A stretch of 64,000 nt of DNA from Bradyrhizobium prioriisuperbiae (GCF_032397745.1 NZ_CP135921.1:6126501-6190500), one strand, 5' to 3'; positions 27,982 through 38,981 are shown, numbered from the stretch's first letter. Notes: generated by a model from the letters alone, not told the origin. A program made the numbers and translations.

Positions 27982-28007
27982 GATAGGTTTTTGCTATCGC
28001 AGCATAG
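27982..28007. promoter_or_regulatory. GATAG/CTATC operator cluster before fdsG
   Basis: GATAG (27982-27986)-N7-CTATC (27994-27998) is a perfect inverted repeat with the T-N11-A spacing of LysR boxes. CTAT-N6-ATAG (27994-28007) overlaps it as a second repeat. The cluster is 77-100 bp before fdsG, in an AT-rich patch. Confidence 0.5.
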
Positions 28008-28083
28008 GACCTGCACCCTTGATCGATTCTAAGTTTTTATCCAGCGTCTCCTGAACGTTGGATAAGGCCGGAACGGTGTAGGG

Positions 28084-28586
28084 ATGGAAACCAAGCTGCA
28101 GTCTCAGAGGGTGTCACACTCTCGAGGGGAACCCTGGAGCGAACAGCTCGCCCAGGACATCATTGCCGAGCACAAGGCCCTGGATGGGGCGACTTTGCCG
28201 ATCCTGCACGCCCTGCAGGAGGCGTTCGGCTACGTCCCGGAGGCGGCGATCCCGCTGGTGGCGCAGGCGATGAACCTGTCCCGCGCCGAAGTTCATGGCG
28301 TTGCGACTTTTTATCACGATTTCCGTAAGGTCCCCGCCGGCAAGCATGTCCTGAAACTGTGCGGCGCCGAGGCCTGCCAGGCGATGGGCGCCGATCACCT
28401 CGCGGCCTGCGCCGAAAAGAAGCTGGGCGTGAAGGTGGGCGAGACCACCGGCGACGGCCAGGTCACCCTCGAACACATCTATTGTCTCGGCCTGTGCGCG
28501 GTCGCGCCGTCGGGCATGATCAATGGCCGCATTGTCGGCCGGCTCGATGAAGCCCGGCTCGATGCCATGCTCGCGGAGGCGCGGAC

Positions 28587-28590
<4 letters not shown>
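28084..28590 (+). CDS. fdsG: NAD-dependent formate dehydrogenase gamma subunit
   Basis: A 168-residue NuoE/24-kDa-like subunit. The [2Fe-2S] cysteines are in LKLCGAEACQAMG and IYCLGLCAVAPSGM. The N-terminal helical part LPILHALQEAFGYVP is standard for this family. It passes electrons between the Mo-containing alpha subunit and the FMN-containing beta subunit of the soluble formate dehydrogenase complex. Its stop overlaps the fdsB start (ATGA). Confidence 0.93.
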
Positions 28591-30155
<1,565 letters not shown>

Positions 30156-30168
30156 GGAGAGCACGCAA

Positions 30169-33042
30169 ATGTCGCTCATTCATGAAACCGATTATGGCAC
30201 GCCGCTCTCGAAATCCGAAAAGATGGTCACGCTGACCATCGATGGCGAGCAGGTGACGGTGCCGGAGGGCACGTCCATCATGCGCGCCGCCATGGAGATG
30301 GGCACGCAGATCCCCAAGCTGTGCGCCACCGACATGCTCGATGCCTTCGGTTCCTGCCGCATGTGCCTGGTCGAAGTGGAGGGACGCGCCGGGACGCCGG
30401 CCTCCTGCACCACGCCGGTGGGCGAGGGGCTTGTGATCCACACCCAGACCGACCGACTGAAGCAGCTGCGCAAGGGTGTGATGGAGCTCTACATCTCCGA
30501 CCATCCGTTGGACTGCCTGACCTGCGGCGCCAACGGCGACTGCGAACTGCAGGACATGGCCGGTGCCGTGGGCCTGCGCGATGTGCGTTACGGCTATGAA
30601 GGCGAAAACCATGTGTTCGCCAAATCCGATGGCAAGGCCAATGAGAACTGGCTGGCCAAGGACGAATCGAACCCGTACTTCACCTACGATCCGTCCAAAT
30701 GCATTGTCTGCTCGCGTTGTGTCCGCGCCTGCGAAGAAGTGCAGGGCACCTTCGCGCTGACCATTTCAGGCCGCGGCTTCGACAGCCGCGTGTCGCCCGG
30801 CATGAGCGAGAGTTTCCTCGGCTCCGAATGCGTTTCCTGCGGCGCCTGCGTGCAGGCCTGCCCGACCGCGACGCTGACCGAAAAGTCCGTGATCGAGATC
30901 GGCCAGCCCGAGCACTCCGCCGTGACCACCTGCGCCTATTGCGGGGTCGGCTGCACCTTCAAGGCCGAGATGCGCGGCGAGGAAGTCGTGCGCATGGTGC
31001 CGTACAAGGACGGCAAGGCCAATCGCGGCCACTCCTGCGTCAAGGGCCGCTTCGCCTGGGGTTACACCACCCACAAGGAACGTATCCTCAAGCCGATGAT
31101 CCGCGACAACATCGCCGATCCCTGGCAGGAGGTGTCGTGGGATGAGGCGTTCAATTTTGCCGCGGCCAAATTCAAGGGCATTCAGGCGAAATACGGCCGC
31201 GATGCCGTCGGTGGCATCACCTCGTCGCGTTGCACCAATGAAGAAACCTATCTGGTGCAGAAGCTGATCCGTGGCGGCTTCGGCAACAACAACGTCGATA
31301 CCTGCGCGCGCGTCTGCCACTCGCCGACTGGTTACGGCCTCTCCACCACCTTCGGCACCTCGGCCGGCACCCAGGATTTTGACTCGGTCGAGCACACCGA
31401 CGTCGTCATGATCATCGGCGCCAATCCGGCGTCCGCCCATCCGGTGTTCGCCTCGCGGCTGAAGAAGCGGTTGCGCCAGGGGGCCAAGCTGATCGTGGTC
31501 GATCCGCGCCGCACCGAAATGGTGGAATCGCCACACGTCAAGGCACTGCATCTGCCGCTGATGCCCGGCACCAATGTCGCCGTGCTCACCGCGTTGGCGC
31601 ATGTGATCGTCACCGAAGGCCTGGTCGATGAAGCCTTCGTGCGCGAGCGTTGCGACTGGAGCGAGTTCGAGGAATGGGCGGCTTTCGTGGCCCAGCCGAA
31701 CCACAGCCCGGAAGCCACCGCCATCATGACCGGCGTCGATCCCAGGGATCTGCGCGCGGCGGCGCGGCAGTTCGCCACCGGCGGCAATGGTGCGATCTAT
31801 TACGGCCTCGGCGTCACCGAGCACAGCCAGGGCTCGACCACCGTGATTGCGATCGCCAACCTCGCGATGGCGACCGGCAATATCGGCCGTCCCGGCGTCG
31901 GCGTGAACCCGCTGCGCGGCCAGAACAACGTGCAGGGCGCCTGCGACATGGGCTCGTTCCCGCATGAGCTGCCCGGCTATCGTCACATCTCCGGTGACGC
32001 GGTTCGCGAGCAGTTCGAATCCTTGTGGAACGTCAAGCTCAATCCGGAACCGGGTTTGCGGATTCCCAACATGTTCGATGCCGCGATCGAAGGCACCTTC
32101 ATGGGCATCTATGTGCAGGGCGAGGACATCCTTCAGTCCGATCCCAACACCAAGCATGTCGTGGCCGCACTGTCGGCGATGGAATGCGTCGTCGTCCATG
32201 ACCTCTTCCTCAACGAAACCGCCAATTACGCCCACGTCTTCCTGCCGGGCTCGACCTTCCTCGAGAAGGACGGCACCTTCACCAATGCGGAACGACGTAT
32301 CCAGCGCGTTCGCAAGGTGATGACGCCACGCAACGGGCTCGCCGACTGGGAGGTCACCATCCGCCTTGCCAAGGCGCTGGGCTATGACATGCACTACGAT
32401 CATCCCTCGCAGATCATGGACGAGATCGCGGCGCTGACGCCGTCGTTCGCTGGCGTCTCCTATGCCAAGCTCGATGAACACGGTTCGGTGCAGTGGCCCT
32501 GCAATGAGAAGGCGCCGCTGGGCACGCCGGTCATGCACATCGACGGCTTCGTCCGCGGCAAGGGCAAGTTCGTGCTCACCGAATATGTCCCGACCGACGA
32601 GCGCACCGGCCCGCGTTATCCGCTGCTGCTGACGACGGGGCGCATCCTCAGCCAGTACAATGTCGGCGCGCAGACCCGGCGCACTGACAATGTCGTCTGG
32701 CATAGCGAGGACCGGCTGGAGATTCATCCGCATGATGCCGAGCAGCGTGGCATTCGTGATGGCGACTGGGTGCGGCTCGCGAGCCGCGCCGGGGAAACCA
32801 CGCTGCGGGCGGAGATCACCGACCGGGTCGCGCCGGGCGTGATCTACACCACGTTCCATCACCCCGACACCCAGGCCAACGTCATCACCACGGATTTTTC
32901 CGACTGGGCGACCAACTGTCCGGAGTATAAGGTGACCGCTGTGCAGATCTCACCGTCGAACGGTCCCAGCGAGTGGCAGAAGAGCTACGACGAGCAGGCC
33001 CGCAACTCACGTCGGATCGCGCCCCTGGAAGCGGCGGAGTAA
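30169..33042 (+). CDS. fdsA: Formate dehydrogenase alpha (molybdenum) subunit
   Basis: A 957-residue soluble molybdopterin oxidoreductase. In order: [2Fe-2S] ferredoxin domain with CATDMLDAFGSCRMCLVE, a NuoG-like His/Cys cluster region (HPLDCLTCGANGDC), two 4Fe-4S motifs (CIVCSRCVRAC and CVSCGACVQAC), a fourth cluster at CAYCGVGCTF, and the Mo bis-MGD domains. The Mo ligand is Cys379 (NVDTCARVCHSPTGYG), so this is a cysteine, not selenocysteine, enzyme. ATG 30169 follows AAGGAGAGC. It oxidises formate to CO2 in the cytoplasm. Confidence 0.95.
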   Translation: MSLIHETDYGTPLSKSEKMVTLTIDGEQVTVPEGTSIMRAAMEMGTQIPKLCATDMLDAFGSCRMCLVEVEGRAGTPASCTTPVGEGLVIHTQTDRLKQLRKGVMELYISDHPLDCLTCGANGDCELQDMAGAVGLRDVRYGYEGENHVFAKSDGKANENWLAKDESNPYFTYDPSKCIVCSRCVRACEEVQGTFALTISGRGFDSRVSPGMSESFLGSECVSCGACVQACPTATLTEKSVIEIGQPEHSAVTTCAYCGVGCTFKAEMRGEEVVRMVPYKDGKANRGHSCVKGRFAWGYTTHKERILKPMIRDNIADPWQEVSWDEAFNFAAAKFKGIQAKYGRDAVGGITSSRCTNEETYLVQKLIRGGFGNNNVDTCARVCHSPTGYGLSTTFGTSAGTQDFDSVEHTDVVMIIGANPASAHPVFASRLKKRLRQGAKLIVVDPRRTEMVESPHVKALHLPLMPGTNVAVLTALAHVIVTEGLVDEAFVRERCDWSEFEEWAAFVAQPNHSPEATAIMTGVDPRDLRAAARQFATGGNGAIYYGLGVTEHSQGSTTVIAIANLAMATGNIGRPGVGVNPLRGQNNVQGACDMGSFPHELPGYRHISGDAVREQFESLWNVKLNPEPGLRIPNMFDAAIEGTFMGIYVQGEDILQSDPNTKHVVAALSAMECVVVHDLFLNETANYAHVFLPGSTFLEKDGTFTNAERRIQRVRKVMTPRNGLADWEVTIRLAKALGYDMHYDHPSQIMDEIAALTPSFAGVSYAKLDEHGSVQWPCNEKAPLGTPVMHIDGFVRGKGKFVLTEYVPTDERTGPRYPLLLTTGRILSQYNVGAQTRRTDNVVWHSEDRLEIHPHDAEQRGIRDGDWVRLASRAGETTLRAEITDRVAPGVIYTTFHHPDTQANVITTDFSDWATNCPEYKVTAVQISPSNGPSEWQKSYDEQARNSRRIAPLEAAE

Positions 33043-33045
33043 CCA

Positions 33046-33867
33046 TTGGCTGACACCGTTCATATCGCTCATCGGCAAATCTGGCGGGAGAACGGTGGTT
33101 TCAGCGCGGGCGACCGTGCCATCCCGGAAGAGACGGCCATTGCCCTGTCTTATGACGGCGGTACGTATGCCGTCATGATGGGAACACCGACCGATCTGGA
33201 AGATTTCGCGGTCGGATTCAGCCTGTCCGAGGGGGTCGTCGACCGCAAGGACGACATTGTCTCGATCGATGTCGTCGTTCTCGACGACGGCATCGACGTG
33301 CAGATGTGGCTGGAATCGTCGCGGGCGACACGACTGGGCGAACGGCGCCGGCATATCGCGGGACCGACCGGCTGCGGTTTGTGCGGCATCGATTCGATTG
33401 CGGAGGCGGTTCGGCCCGCGGCCATTGTCGGGCAGGGGCTTCACGTGGCGCCGCACCAGGTCATGACCGCGATGCAGGCCTTGTCGCCACTGCAGAAACT
33501 CAACATCGAAACGCGTGCGGTCCATGCCGCCGCATTCTGGCATCCGGAGCGCGGCATTGTTGCGCTGCGAGAGGATGTCGGCCGGCACAATGCGCTCGAC
33601 AAGCTTGCGGGTGCCCTGGCGCGCCAGTCGATGCCGGCTGCGGATGGTGTGGTGCTGCTGACCAGCCGCGTGTCGGTGGAGATGGTGCAGAAGACAGCGG
33701 CGATGGGGGCGTCCGTCATCGTCTCGGTGTCGGCGCCAACAGCGCTCGCAGTGCGAATGGCCGAGGCGGCCAATATAACCCTTTGTGCAATTGCCCGGGC
33801 CGATGGCTTCGAGGTATTTACCCATTCACAGCGTATTACGGCGGGAGCCTCAACCGATGTCGCCTGA
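33046..33867 (+). CDS. fdhD: Formate dehydrogenase accessory sulfurtransferase
   Basis: A 273-residue FdhD/FdsC family protein, which transfers sulfur to the molybdenum cofactor before insertion into formate dehydrogenase. The loop cysteines C110 and C113 lie in GPTGCGLCGIDS. Other signatures are DVGRHNALDKL and TSRVSVEMVQKTA. The start is TTG 33046, three bases after fdsA, with GGCGGAG upstream; no ATG is nearby in frame. Called fdsC in some fds operons. Its 3' end overlaps fdsD by 11 bp. Confidence 0.93.
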   Translation: MADTVHIAHRQIWRENGGFSAGDRAIPEETAIALSYDGGTYAVMMGTPTDLEDFAVGFSLSEGVVDRKDDIVSIDVVVLDDGIDVQMWLESSRATRLGERRRHIAGPTGCGLCGIDSIAEAVRPAAIVGQGLHVAPHQVMTAMQALSPLQKLNIETRAVHAAAFWHPERGIVALREDVGRHNALDKLAGALARQSMPAADGVVLLTSRVSVEMVQKTAAMGASVIVSVSAPTALAVRMAEAANITLCAIARADGFEVFTHSQRITAGASTDVA

Positions 33868-34078
33868 CAGGCTGATCTACATGGCCAATCAAATTGGCGC
33901 TTTCTTCAAGAGTCAGGGCGAGGCCAAGGCGGTTCCGGGCATTGCCGACCACATCAATAAATTTTGGGATCCTCGAATGCGCTCCGCGATCCTGGCGCAT
34001 TGGGAGGCAGGGGGCGAGGGGCTGGATCCACTCGTTCGCACCGCAATGTCGGCGCTGAGGAGACCAGGGACGCACTAA
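33857..34078 (+). CDS. fdsD: Formate dehydrogenase delta subunit
   Basis: A 73-residue helical protein of the FdsD family, with RLIYMANQIGAFFKSQ and HINKFWDPRMRSAILAH typical of it. It is required for full activity of NAD-linked formate dehydrogenases and probably protects or assembles the Mo cofactor. It overlaps the end of fdhD, completing a fdsGBA-fdhD-fdsD operon. Confidence 0.92.
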   Translation: MSPDRLIYMANQIGAFFKSQGEAKAVPGIADHINKFWDPRMRSAILAHWEAGGEGLDPLVRTAMSALRRPGTH

Positions 34079-34140
34079 CACCAACTGGCTGCAGACCGCC
34101 CACAAAAAACAAAGGGTGGCTGTCATGGGGAATAAAATCG

Positions 34141-35793
34141 ATGGCTTCTCTTGAAAACACGGGGACGATGTCCGGTGCGGGCGTCGGCATCCTCGATCGC
34201 GAACGCATCATTGCAACCGCGGGCTTCAACCGGTGGCTGGTGCCGCCGGCGGCGCTCTGCATTCATCTCTGCATCGGCATGGCCTACGGCTTCAGCGTGT
34301 TCTGGTTGCCCCTGTCGCGTGCCGTCGGCCTGAGCGCGCCGAAGGCGTGCCCGGACATGACGATCGTGCAGGAGCTGTTCACCACCACCTGCGACTGGCG
34401 CGTGGCCAGTCTGGGGTGGATGTACACCCTGTTCTTTGTCATCCTCGGCCTCTCCGCCGCGCTGTGGGGCGGCTGGCTGGAGCGGGCCGGTCCGCGCAAG
34501 GCGGGCGTCGTTTCGGCGTTGTGCTGGTGCGGCGGCCTCGTGCTGGGATCGATCGGCGTCTATACCCATCAGCTCTGGATTCTCTGGCTGGGTTCCGGCG
34601 TGATCGGCGGCGTCGGTCTCGGCCTTGGCTACATCTCGCCGGTGTCGACCCTGGTGAAGTGGTTCCCGGATCGCCGCGGCATGGCCACCGGCATGGCCAT
34701 CATGGGCTTCGGCGGCGGCGCCATGATCGGCGCGCCGCTGGCCGACATGCTGATGAACTACTTCAAGACCCCGACCTCGGTCGGTGTCTGGGAGACGTTC
34801 CTCGCCATGGGCGCAATCTACTTCGTGTTCATGATGATCGGCGCGTTCCGCTATCGCCTGCCGCCGAGCAACTGGAAGCCGGACGGCTGGACCGCGCCCG
34901 CCGAAAACAAGAGCATGATCACCACGCATCATGTGCATCTCAACAACGCGCACAAGACGCCGCAGTTCTGGCTGATCTGGTGGGTGCTCTGCCTCAACGT
35001 GTCGGCCGGCATCGGCGTGATCGGCATGGCGTCGCCCATGCTGCAGGAAATCTTCGCCGGCTCCCTGCTGGGATTGCCGGACTTGAAGTTCAACGCGCTG
35101 AGTGGTGAACAGAAAGTCGCCATCGCGGCGATCGCGGCCGGCTTCACCGGTCTGATCTCGCTGTTCAACATCGGCGGCCGTTTCTTCTGGGCGTCGCTGT
35201 CGGACTATATCGGGCGCAAGAAAACCTACTTCACGTTCTTCTTGCTCGGCATTGCGCTGTATGCGCTGGCTCCGACCGCCGCGACCATGGGATCGAAGCT
35301 GCTGTTCGTCGGCGCGTTCTGCATCATCCTGTCGATGTATGGCGGCGGTTTCGCCACCGTGCCGGCCTATCTCGCCGACATGTTCGGCACCCAGTTCGTG
35401 GGCGCGATCCACGGCCGGCTGCTGACGGCGTGGTCGACTGCCGGCATCATCGGTCCGGTGGTGGTGAACTACATCCGTGAAGCGCAGCTCGCCGCCGGCG
35501 TGCCGCGCGACCAGCTCTACAACACCACCATGTATATTCTCTGCGCCATGCTGGTCGCCGGGTTGATCTGCAACTACCTGATCAAGCCGGTCGATCCGAA
35601 GTGGTACATGAGCAATGAAGAGGTCGCCAAGCTGCAGGCCGCGACCAAGGGCGCGACATCAGGGCCGTCCGGCTCGTTCGGCATCGGCAAGGGCGGTTTC
35701 GATGCGCCCGCGCTGCTGTTCTGGGCCTTTGTCGGCGTCCCGTTGGCCTGGGGCGTCTGGATCACACTGAAGAACGCGATGCGGATCTTCTGA
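34141..35793 (+). CDS. OFA-family MFS transporter (oxalate/formate antiporter type)
   Basis: A 550-residue major facilitator with about 12-14 membrane segments. The OFA signature YGFSVFWLPLSRAVG is in the first helix, with FPDRRGMATGMAIMGFGGGA in the loop after helix 4. OxlT-type proteins exchange oxalate and formate; others carry related small carboxylates. ATG 34141 was chosen as the frame upstream is the fdsD region read in another phase. It lies 62 bp after fdsD and before a strong terminator, so it is part of the formate operon. No oxalyl-CoA genes are present, making formate the likely substrate. Confidence 0.87.
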   Translation: MASLENTGTMSGAGVGILDRERIIATAGFNRWLVPPAALCIHLCIGMAYGFSVFWLPLSRAVGLSAPKACPDMTIVQELFTTTCDWRVASLGWMYTLFFVILGLSAALWGGWLERAGPRKAGVVSALCWCGGLVLGSIGVYTHQLWILWLGSGVIGGVGLGLGYISPVSTLVKWFPDRRGMATGMAIMGFGGGAMIGAPLADMLMNYFKTPTSVGVWETFLAMGAIYFVFMMIGAFRYRLPPSNWKPDGWTAPAENKSMITTHHVHLNNAHKTPQFWLIWWVLCLNVSAGIGVIGMASPMLQEIFAGSLLGLPDLKFNALSGEQKVAIAAIAAGFTGLISLFNIGGRFFWASLSDYIGRKKTYFTFFLLGIALYALAPTAATMGSKLLFVGAFCIILSMYGGGFATVPAYLADMFGTQFVGAIHGRLLTAWSTAGIIGPVVVNYIREAQLAAGVPRDQLYNTTMYILCAMLVAGLICNYLIKPVDPKWYMSNEEVAKLQAATKGATSGPSGSFGIGKGGFDAPALLFWAFVGVPLAWGVWITLKNAMRIF

Positions 35794-35830
35794 TCGTCCG
35801 GAAAATCCTGGTTGTGATGTGAGACTTCAC

Positions 35831-35856
35831 GGGGCGGTGGCTTGTGCCACCGCCCC
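35831..35856 (+). terminator. Terminator of the formate dehydrogenase operon
   Basis: GGGGCGGTGGC and GCCACCGCCCC form a perfect 11-bp stem with a TTGT loop, followed by GTTGTCGTTG. It is 38 bp after the transporter stop. Confidence 0.8.
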
Positions 35857-35894
35857 GTTGTCGTTGCAGCCGAGATCGTCGCAACATACTCAGT

Positions 35895-36040
35895 GTCGTC
35901 GTCCGGCTCGACCGGACGACCCAGTAGGCGACGCGGCCAATGGTTTGAACGTTGAAGCAAAAACGGCAGGGCGGTGACCTCCGTCGTATCCGCATATGTC
36001 CTGGGATACTGGATCGCCCGGTCGTCGCCGGGCGATGACA
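35895..36040. repeat. BIME-like paired inverted-repeat element
   Basis: Two palindromic units face each other. Unit 1 is GTCGTCCGG-CTCGA-CCGGACGAC (35898-35920) followed by CCAGTA. Unit 2 is TACTGG then ATCGCCCGG-TCGTCG-CCGGGCGAT (36013-36036) followed by GAC. Read on the opposite strand, unit 2 has the same plan as unit 1. This is the form of REP/BIME elements common between genes in Bradyrhizobium and relatives. The rest of 35794-36297 holds no supported gene. Confidence 0.65.
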
Positions 36041-36297
36041 CCGAGAGTGCGGCGGCCTCTCGACTCGCAAAACACGCTTGGCTTTCTGACGGGCGCGGAA
36101 AAAAGTTGACCACATCATCCATAGGTCCACCCCTTGCGGCGTAACGCCAAATCGCTGATGCTCGTTACATTCGCAAGAGACTTGCCTTCAAGCGCCTGAC
36201 GGAGCGGGCGGCGGGGGCTTGCTGCGAAAAACCTGCTTGGCTTCGGCGCCGTGCCGGTCGATAACGCGCACACCATGATGTCTGATGCGCGCTCCTG

Positions 36298-37542
36298 ATG
36301 CCCAGCCCTTCGCTCAACGTCGCCGTTATCGGCGCCGGTCCCGCCGGCCTGATGGCCGCGGAGACGCTGGCGAACGGTGGTGCGCGCGTCACCGTCTACG
36401 ACCACATGCCGTCGGCCGGGCGCAAGTTCCTGATGGCCGGGCGGGGCGGGTTGAACCTGACCCACAGCGAGCCACTGGACCGGTTCATGGCGCGGTACGG
36501 GGCGGCGGAGCCATGGCTGCGCGAGACCATTGCGCGGTTTTCACCTGACGATCTGCGCGCCTGGTGTGAAAGTCTGGGACAGCCGACCTTTGTCGGCAGC
36601 AGCGGTCGTGTCTTTCCGAAAGCGCTGAAAGCGTCGCCGCTGCTGCGCGCCTGGCTGCGTCGTCTCGATCAGGCGGGCGTCCAGATCGCGCTGCGGCATC
36701 GGTGGACCGGCTGGGCGCCGGATGGTGCGCTGGTGTTCGACAGTCCCGGCGGTCCCGTGCCCATCGCCGCCGACGCCGTCGTGCTGGCGCTGGGCGGCGC
36801 GAGCTGGCCGCGGCTCGGTTCCGATGGCGGATGGTCGGCGTTGCTGCAGGCGCGCGGCGTGGAGGTCATGGCGCTGCGCCCGGCCAACAGCGGCTTCCTT
36901 GTCGCCTGGTCGCAGATGTTCCGCGATCGTTTCGAGGGTAGCCCGCTCAAGGGCGTAGCGCTCGAATTCGGCGCGCGCACCACGCGCGGCGAGATCATGG
37001 TGACCCGCGATGGCCTCGAAGGCGGCGGCATCTACGCGCTGTCGTCGGTGCTGCGCGAGGAGATCGCGCAAGCCGGATCGGCTCTGCTGAAGATCGCGCT
37101 GCGCCCGGATATCGCAACATTAGATCTCGTCAGACGGCTGTCCGGTCCCCGCAACAAGCAATCGCTATCGACCTTTTTGCGCAAGGCGACAGGGCTGTCG
37201 CCTGTTGCCATCGCACTGCTGCAGGAGAGCGCGATCACGGATGGCCGCAGTCTCTCGGCGCTGTCGCCGGTGGAACTGGCCGAAACCATCAACGCCGTCC
37301 CGGTCCGGCTGACAGGCACGGCATCGCTGGCGCGCGCGATCTCGACGGCCGGCGGCATCGCATGGAGCGAGGTCGACGACAGCTTCATGTTGAAACGTCT
37401 GTCCGGTGTGTTCGTCGCCGGCGAAATGCTCGACTGGGAGGCGCCGACAGGCGGCTATCTGCTGCAGGCGTCGTTTGCGACGGGCGTGGCCGCGGGGCAG
37501 GGTGCGTTGGGGTCGGCCCGTTGTGAAAAGCATGACGATTGA
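36298..37542 (+). CDS. TIGR03862/HI0933-like (BaiN-type) flavoprotein
   Basis: A 414-residue FAD/NAD(P)-dependent oxidoreductase. The dinucleotide-binding start is VAVIGAGPAGLMAAE, followed by GRKFLMAGRGGLNLTHSE, the hallmark of the HI0933/BaiN family. The middle domain holds VVLALGGASWPRLGSDG and the end DWEAPTGGYLLQASFATGVAAGQG, which closes the FAD site. The physiological substrate of this family is mostly unknown. A damaged second copy of the family lies at 47014-47285. Confidence 0.9.
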   Translation: MPSPSLNVAVIGAGPAGLMAAETLANGGARVTVYDHMPSAGRKFLMAGRGGLNLTHSEPLDRFMARYGAAEPWLRETIARFSPDDLRAWCESLGQPTFVGSSGRVFPKALKASPLLRAWLRRLDQAGVQIALRHRWTGWAPDGALVFDSPGGPVPIAADAVVLALGGASWPRLGSDGGWSALLQARGVEVMALRPANSGFLVAWSQMFRDRFEGSPLKGVALEFGARTTRGEIMVTRDGLEGGGIYALSSVLREEIAQAGSALLKIALRPDIATLDLVRRLSGPRNKQSLSTFLRKATGLSPVAIALLQESAITDGRSLSALSPVELAETINAVPVRLTGTASLARAISTAGGIAWSEVDDSFMLKRLSGVFVAGEMLDWEAPTGGYLLQASFATGVAAGQGALGSARCEKHDD

Positions 37543-38153
37543 GTGACACCAAGAGTTTGATGTGCGGCGGAAACTCAATCGCGGTGGATTCACGAACAGA
37601 TCATTGGTGCTCGATACTGCAGAGCTGAATTTTGCCAAGTGTAGAGAAATAGTCGGTGGCTTGGTTCTCTGCGAAGGGCATCCGCCGTAGAAAAATTTGC
37701 TTACAGTTGTCTCACCGATCAATATTTCGAGAGACCGTAGATATTTCGAAATGCGGGTGCATCGCGGGGTTGCAAATTGCCGCAGGCACATGCTCAACTG
37801 CGACAATAAGTCATGTTGCCTTTGTCTGTGACTCAAAAGCGCAGGTTTTTTCATGTCGCAACGCAACTTTAAGAGTTTGAACAGCGGGTGGAACCACGCG
37901 TCAGCGTCTAGCTGACTGGCGGCAGCGGCTGTCTAAGCTATCTTTCATCTCCTCAGCATTGCTTGTCGGGGTCAGTCGAATGCTTGGCGTTCGCCGGCTA
38001 TCGAGGTCGCGGATTCTTTGCGGCTTCGTTAGTCTGTGCGCTTTTGTTACAGCGCTCACGACAGAAGCATTGCATCGAATCCGGGGATGGTAATGTTCAT
38101 CGGTCTCTCGTCGACGCCGGGATTCTATTCAGATAACCGAGGCCGCTTCAATC
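37543..38153. other. Gene-free, AT-richer stretch at the island's left edge
   Basis: About 610 bp with base composition clearly lower in GC than the flavoprotein gene. No supported gene, tRNA-like fold or inverted repeat was recognised. It marks the switch to the accessory region and probably contains the promoter of the 38154 gene. Confidence 0.5.
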
Positions 38154-38981
38154 ATGAGAGCACGTAGCGCGCACATCAATCTCGCACAATTCGTGAGTGC
38201 CCTGTTTTTTGCTTGCTGCAGTCAGATTGCGACGGCCGCCGAGTCGTCATTCTACTCGCAATGCCACAAGTTGCTTCCGGTCGCGAACGAATTCGCCCGC
38301 GAATGTCAGCAGCGAGCTCGCTCCTTTTCGCGAACATTCTATCCGGGGGGTGGAACGAGGGGCGAGGTCGAATCGTACAGCACCTACTTCCGACCTCTCG
38401 ATGCTCCCTCTCATTTTGTCCTGGGGTGCGTGCTCGACTTCAAGCACAAGATCAATTTCGCGGGCCTTTACTACACGGCGCAGCCTTTGGATATGTCGCA
38501 CTTTGACGAATACAAGATCGTTTTTGTCTCTCCAGACGACGCTGTTGGGCTGGAGATCGAGGGTGTTCAAAACACGCTCGTCCCCGTCAGGCAATTCGTC
38601 ACCGACATCGTTCCTCCGCGTTTGACCGGCCGACCGAAGAATTGCGAGGAACATATTGTCGAAACGACGAAGGAAGCGGTTGCGACGGGTTACGAACGCA
38701 TACGGCAATTAGCCGATAACAAGTTCGAAGTTTGCCATGGTATTGGCGGCGATAACTATTGCGCGCGGCATGAATACTCATTCTTCGTCGAGAAGCACCA
38801 AGCTCCTGTCGTTTATATTTTTGACCTCGACAGCCTATTTTTTATCGACGGCAATGGAGCATTCATCGCGAAAGAGAAATTCTACAGTTCATCGTGTAGA
38901 TGGAAAAAAGATTCAACATCAGTCATCAACGTTATCCATGAAATGTGCGCGCGTCCAAATCAGTCAACCGAGGAAAAGTAA
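38154..38981 (+). CDS. Secreted protein of unknown function
   Basis: A 275-residue protein with a clear signal peptide (about 1-29, ending CSQIATAAES). I do not recognise the mature domain. It has several Cys (C37, C50, C82-type positions, and a pair around FEVCHGIGGDNYCARHEY), suggesting disulfides, and a C-terminal Cys-containing tail. Codon use is AT-richer than core genes. Its TAA stop is immediately followed by the ATG of the giant repeat protein (no gap), and GAGGAAA in its 3' end serves as that gene's ribosome site. The two are thus co-translated, and this protein may process, escort or neutralise the giant protein. Confidence 0.7.
   Translation: MRARSAHINLAQFVSALFFACCSQIATAAESSFYSQCHKLLPVANEFARECQQRARSFSRTFYPGGGTRGEVESYSTYFRPLDAPSHFVLGCVLDFKHKINFAGLYYTAQPLDMSHFDEYKIVFVSPDDAVGLEIEGVQNTLVPVRQFVTDIVPPRLTGRPKNCEEHIVETTKEAVATGYERIRQLADNKFEVCHGIGGDNYCARHEYSFFVEKHQAPVVYIFDLDSLFFIDGNGAFIAKEKFYSSSCRWKKDSTSVINVIHEMCARPNQSTEEK

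Noticed and set aside
30766..32862. A 698-codon minus-strand frame inside fdsA
   Set aside because: Composition is typical of antisense frames of GC-rich genes; fdsA with all its Fe-S motifs is on the plus strand.
37656..37880. A 74-codon frame in the gap after the flavoprotein gene
   Set aside because: No ribosome site, no homology and atypical composition.
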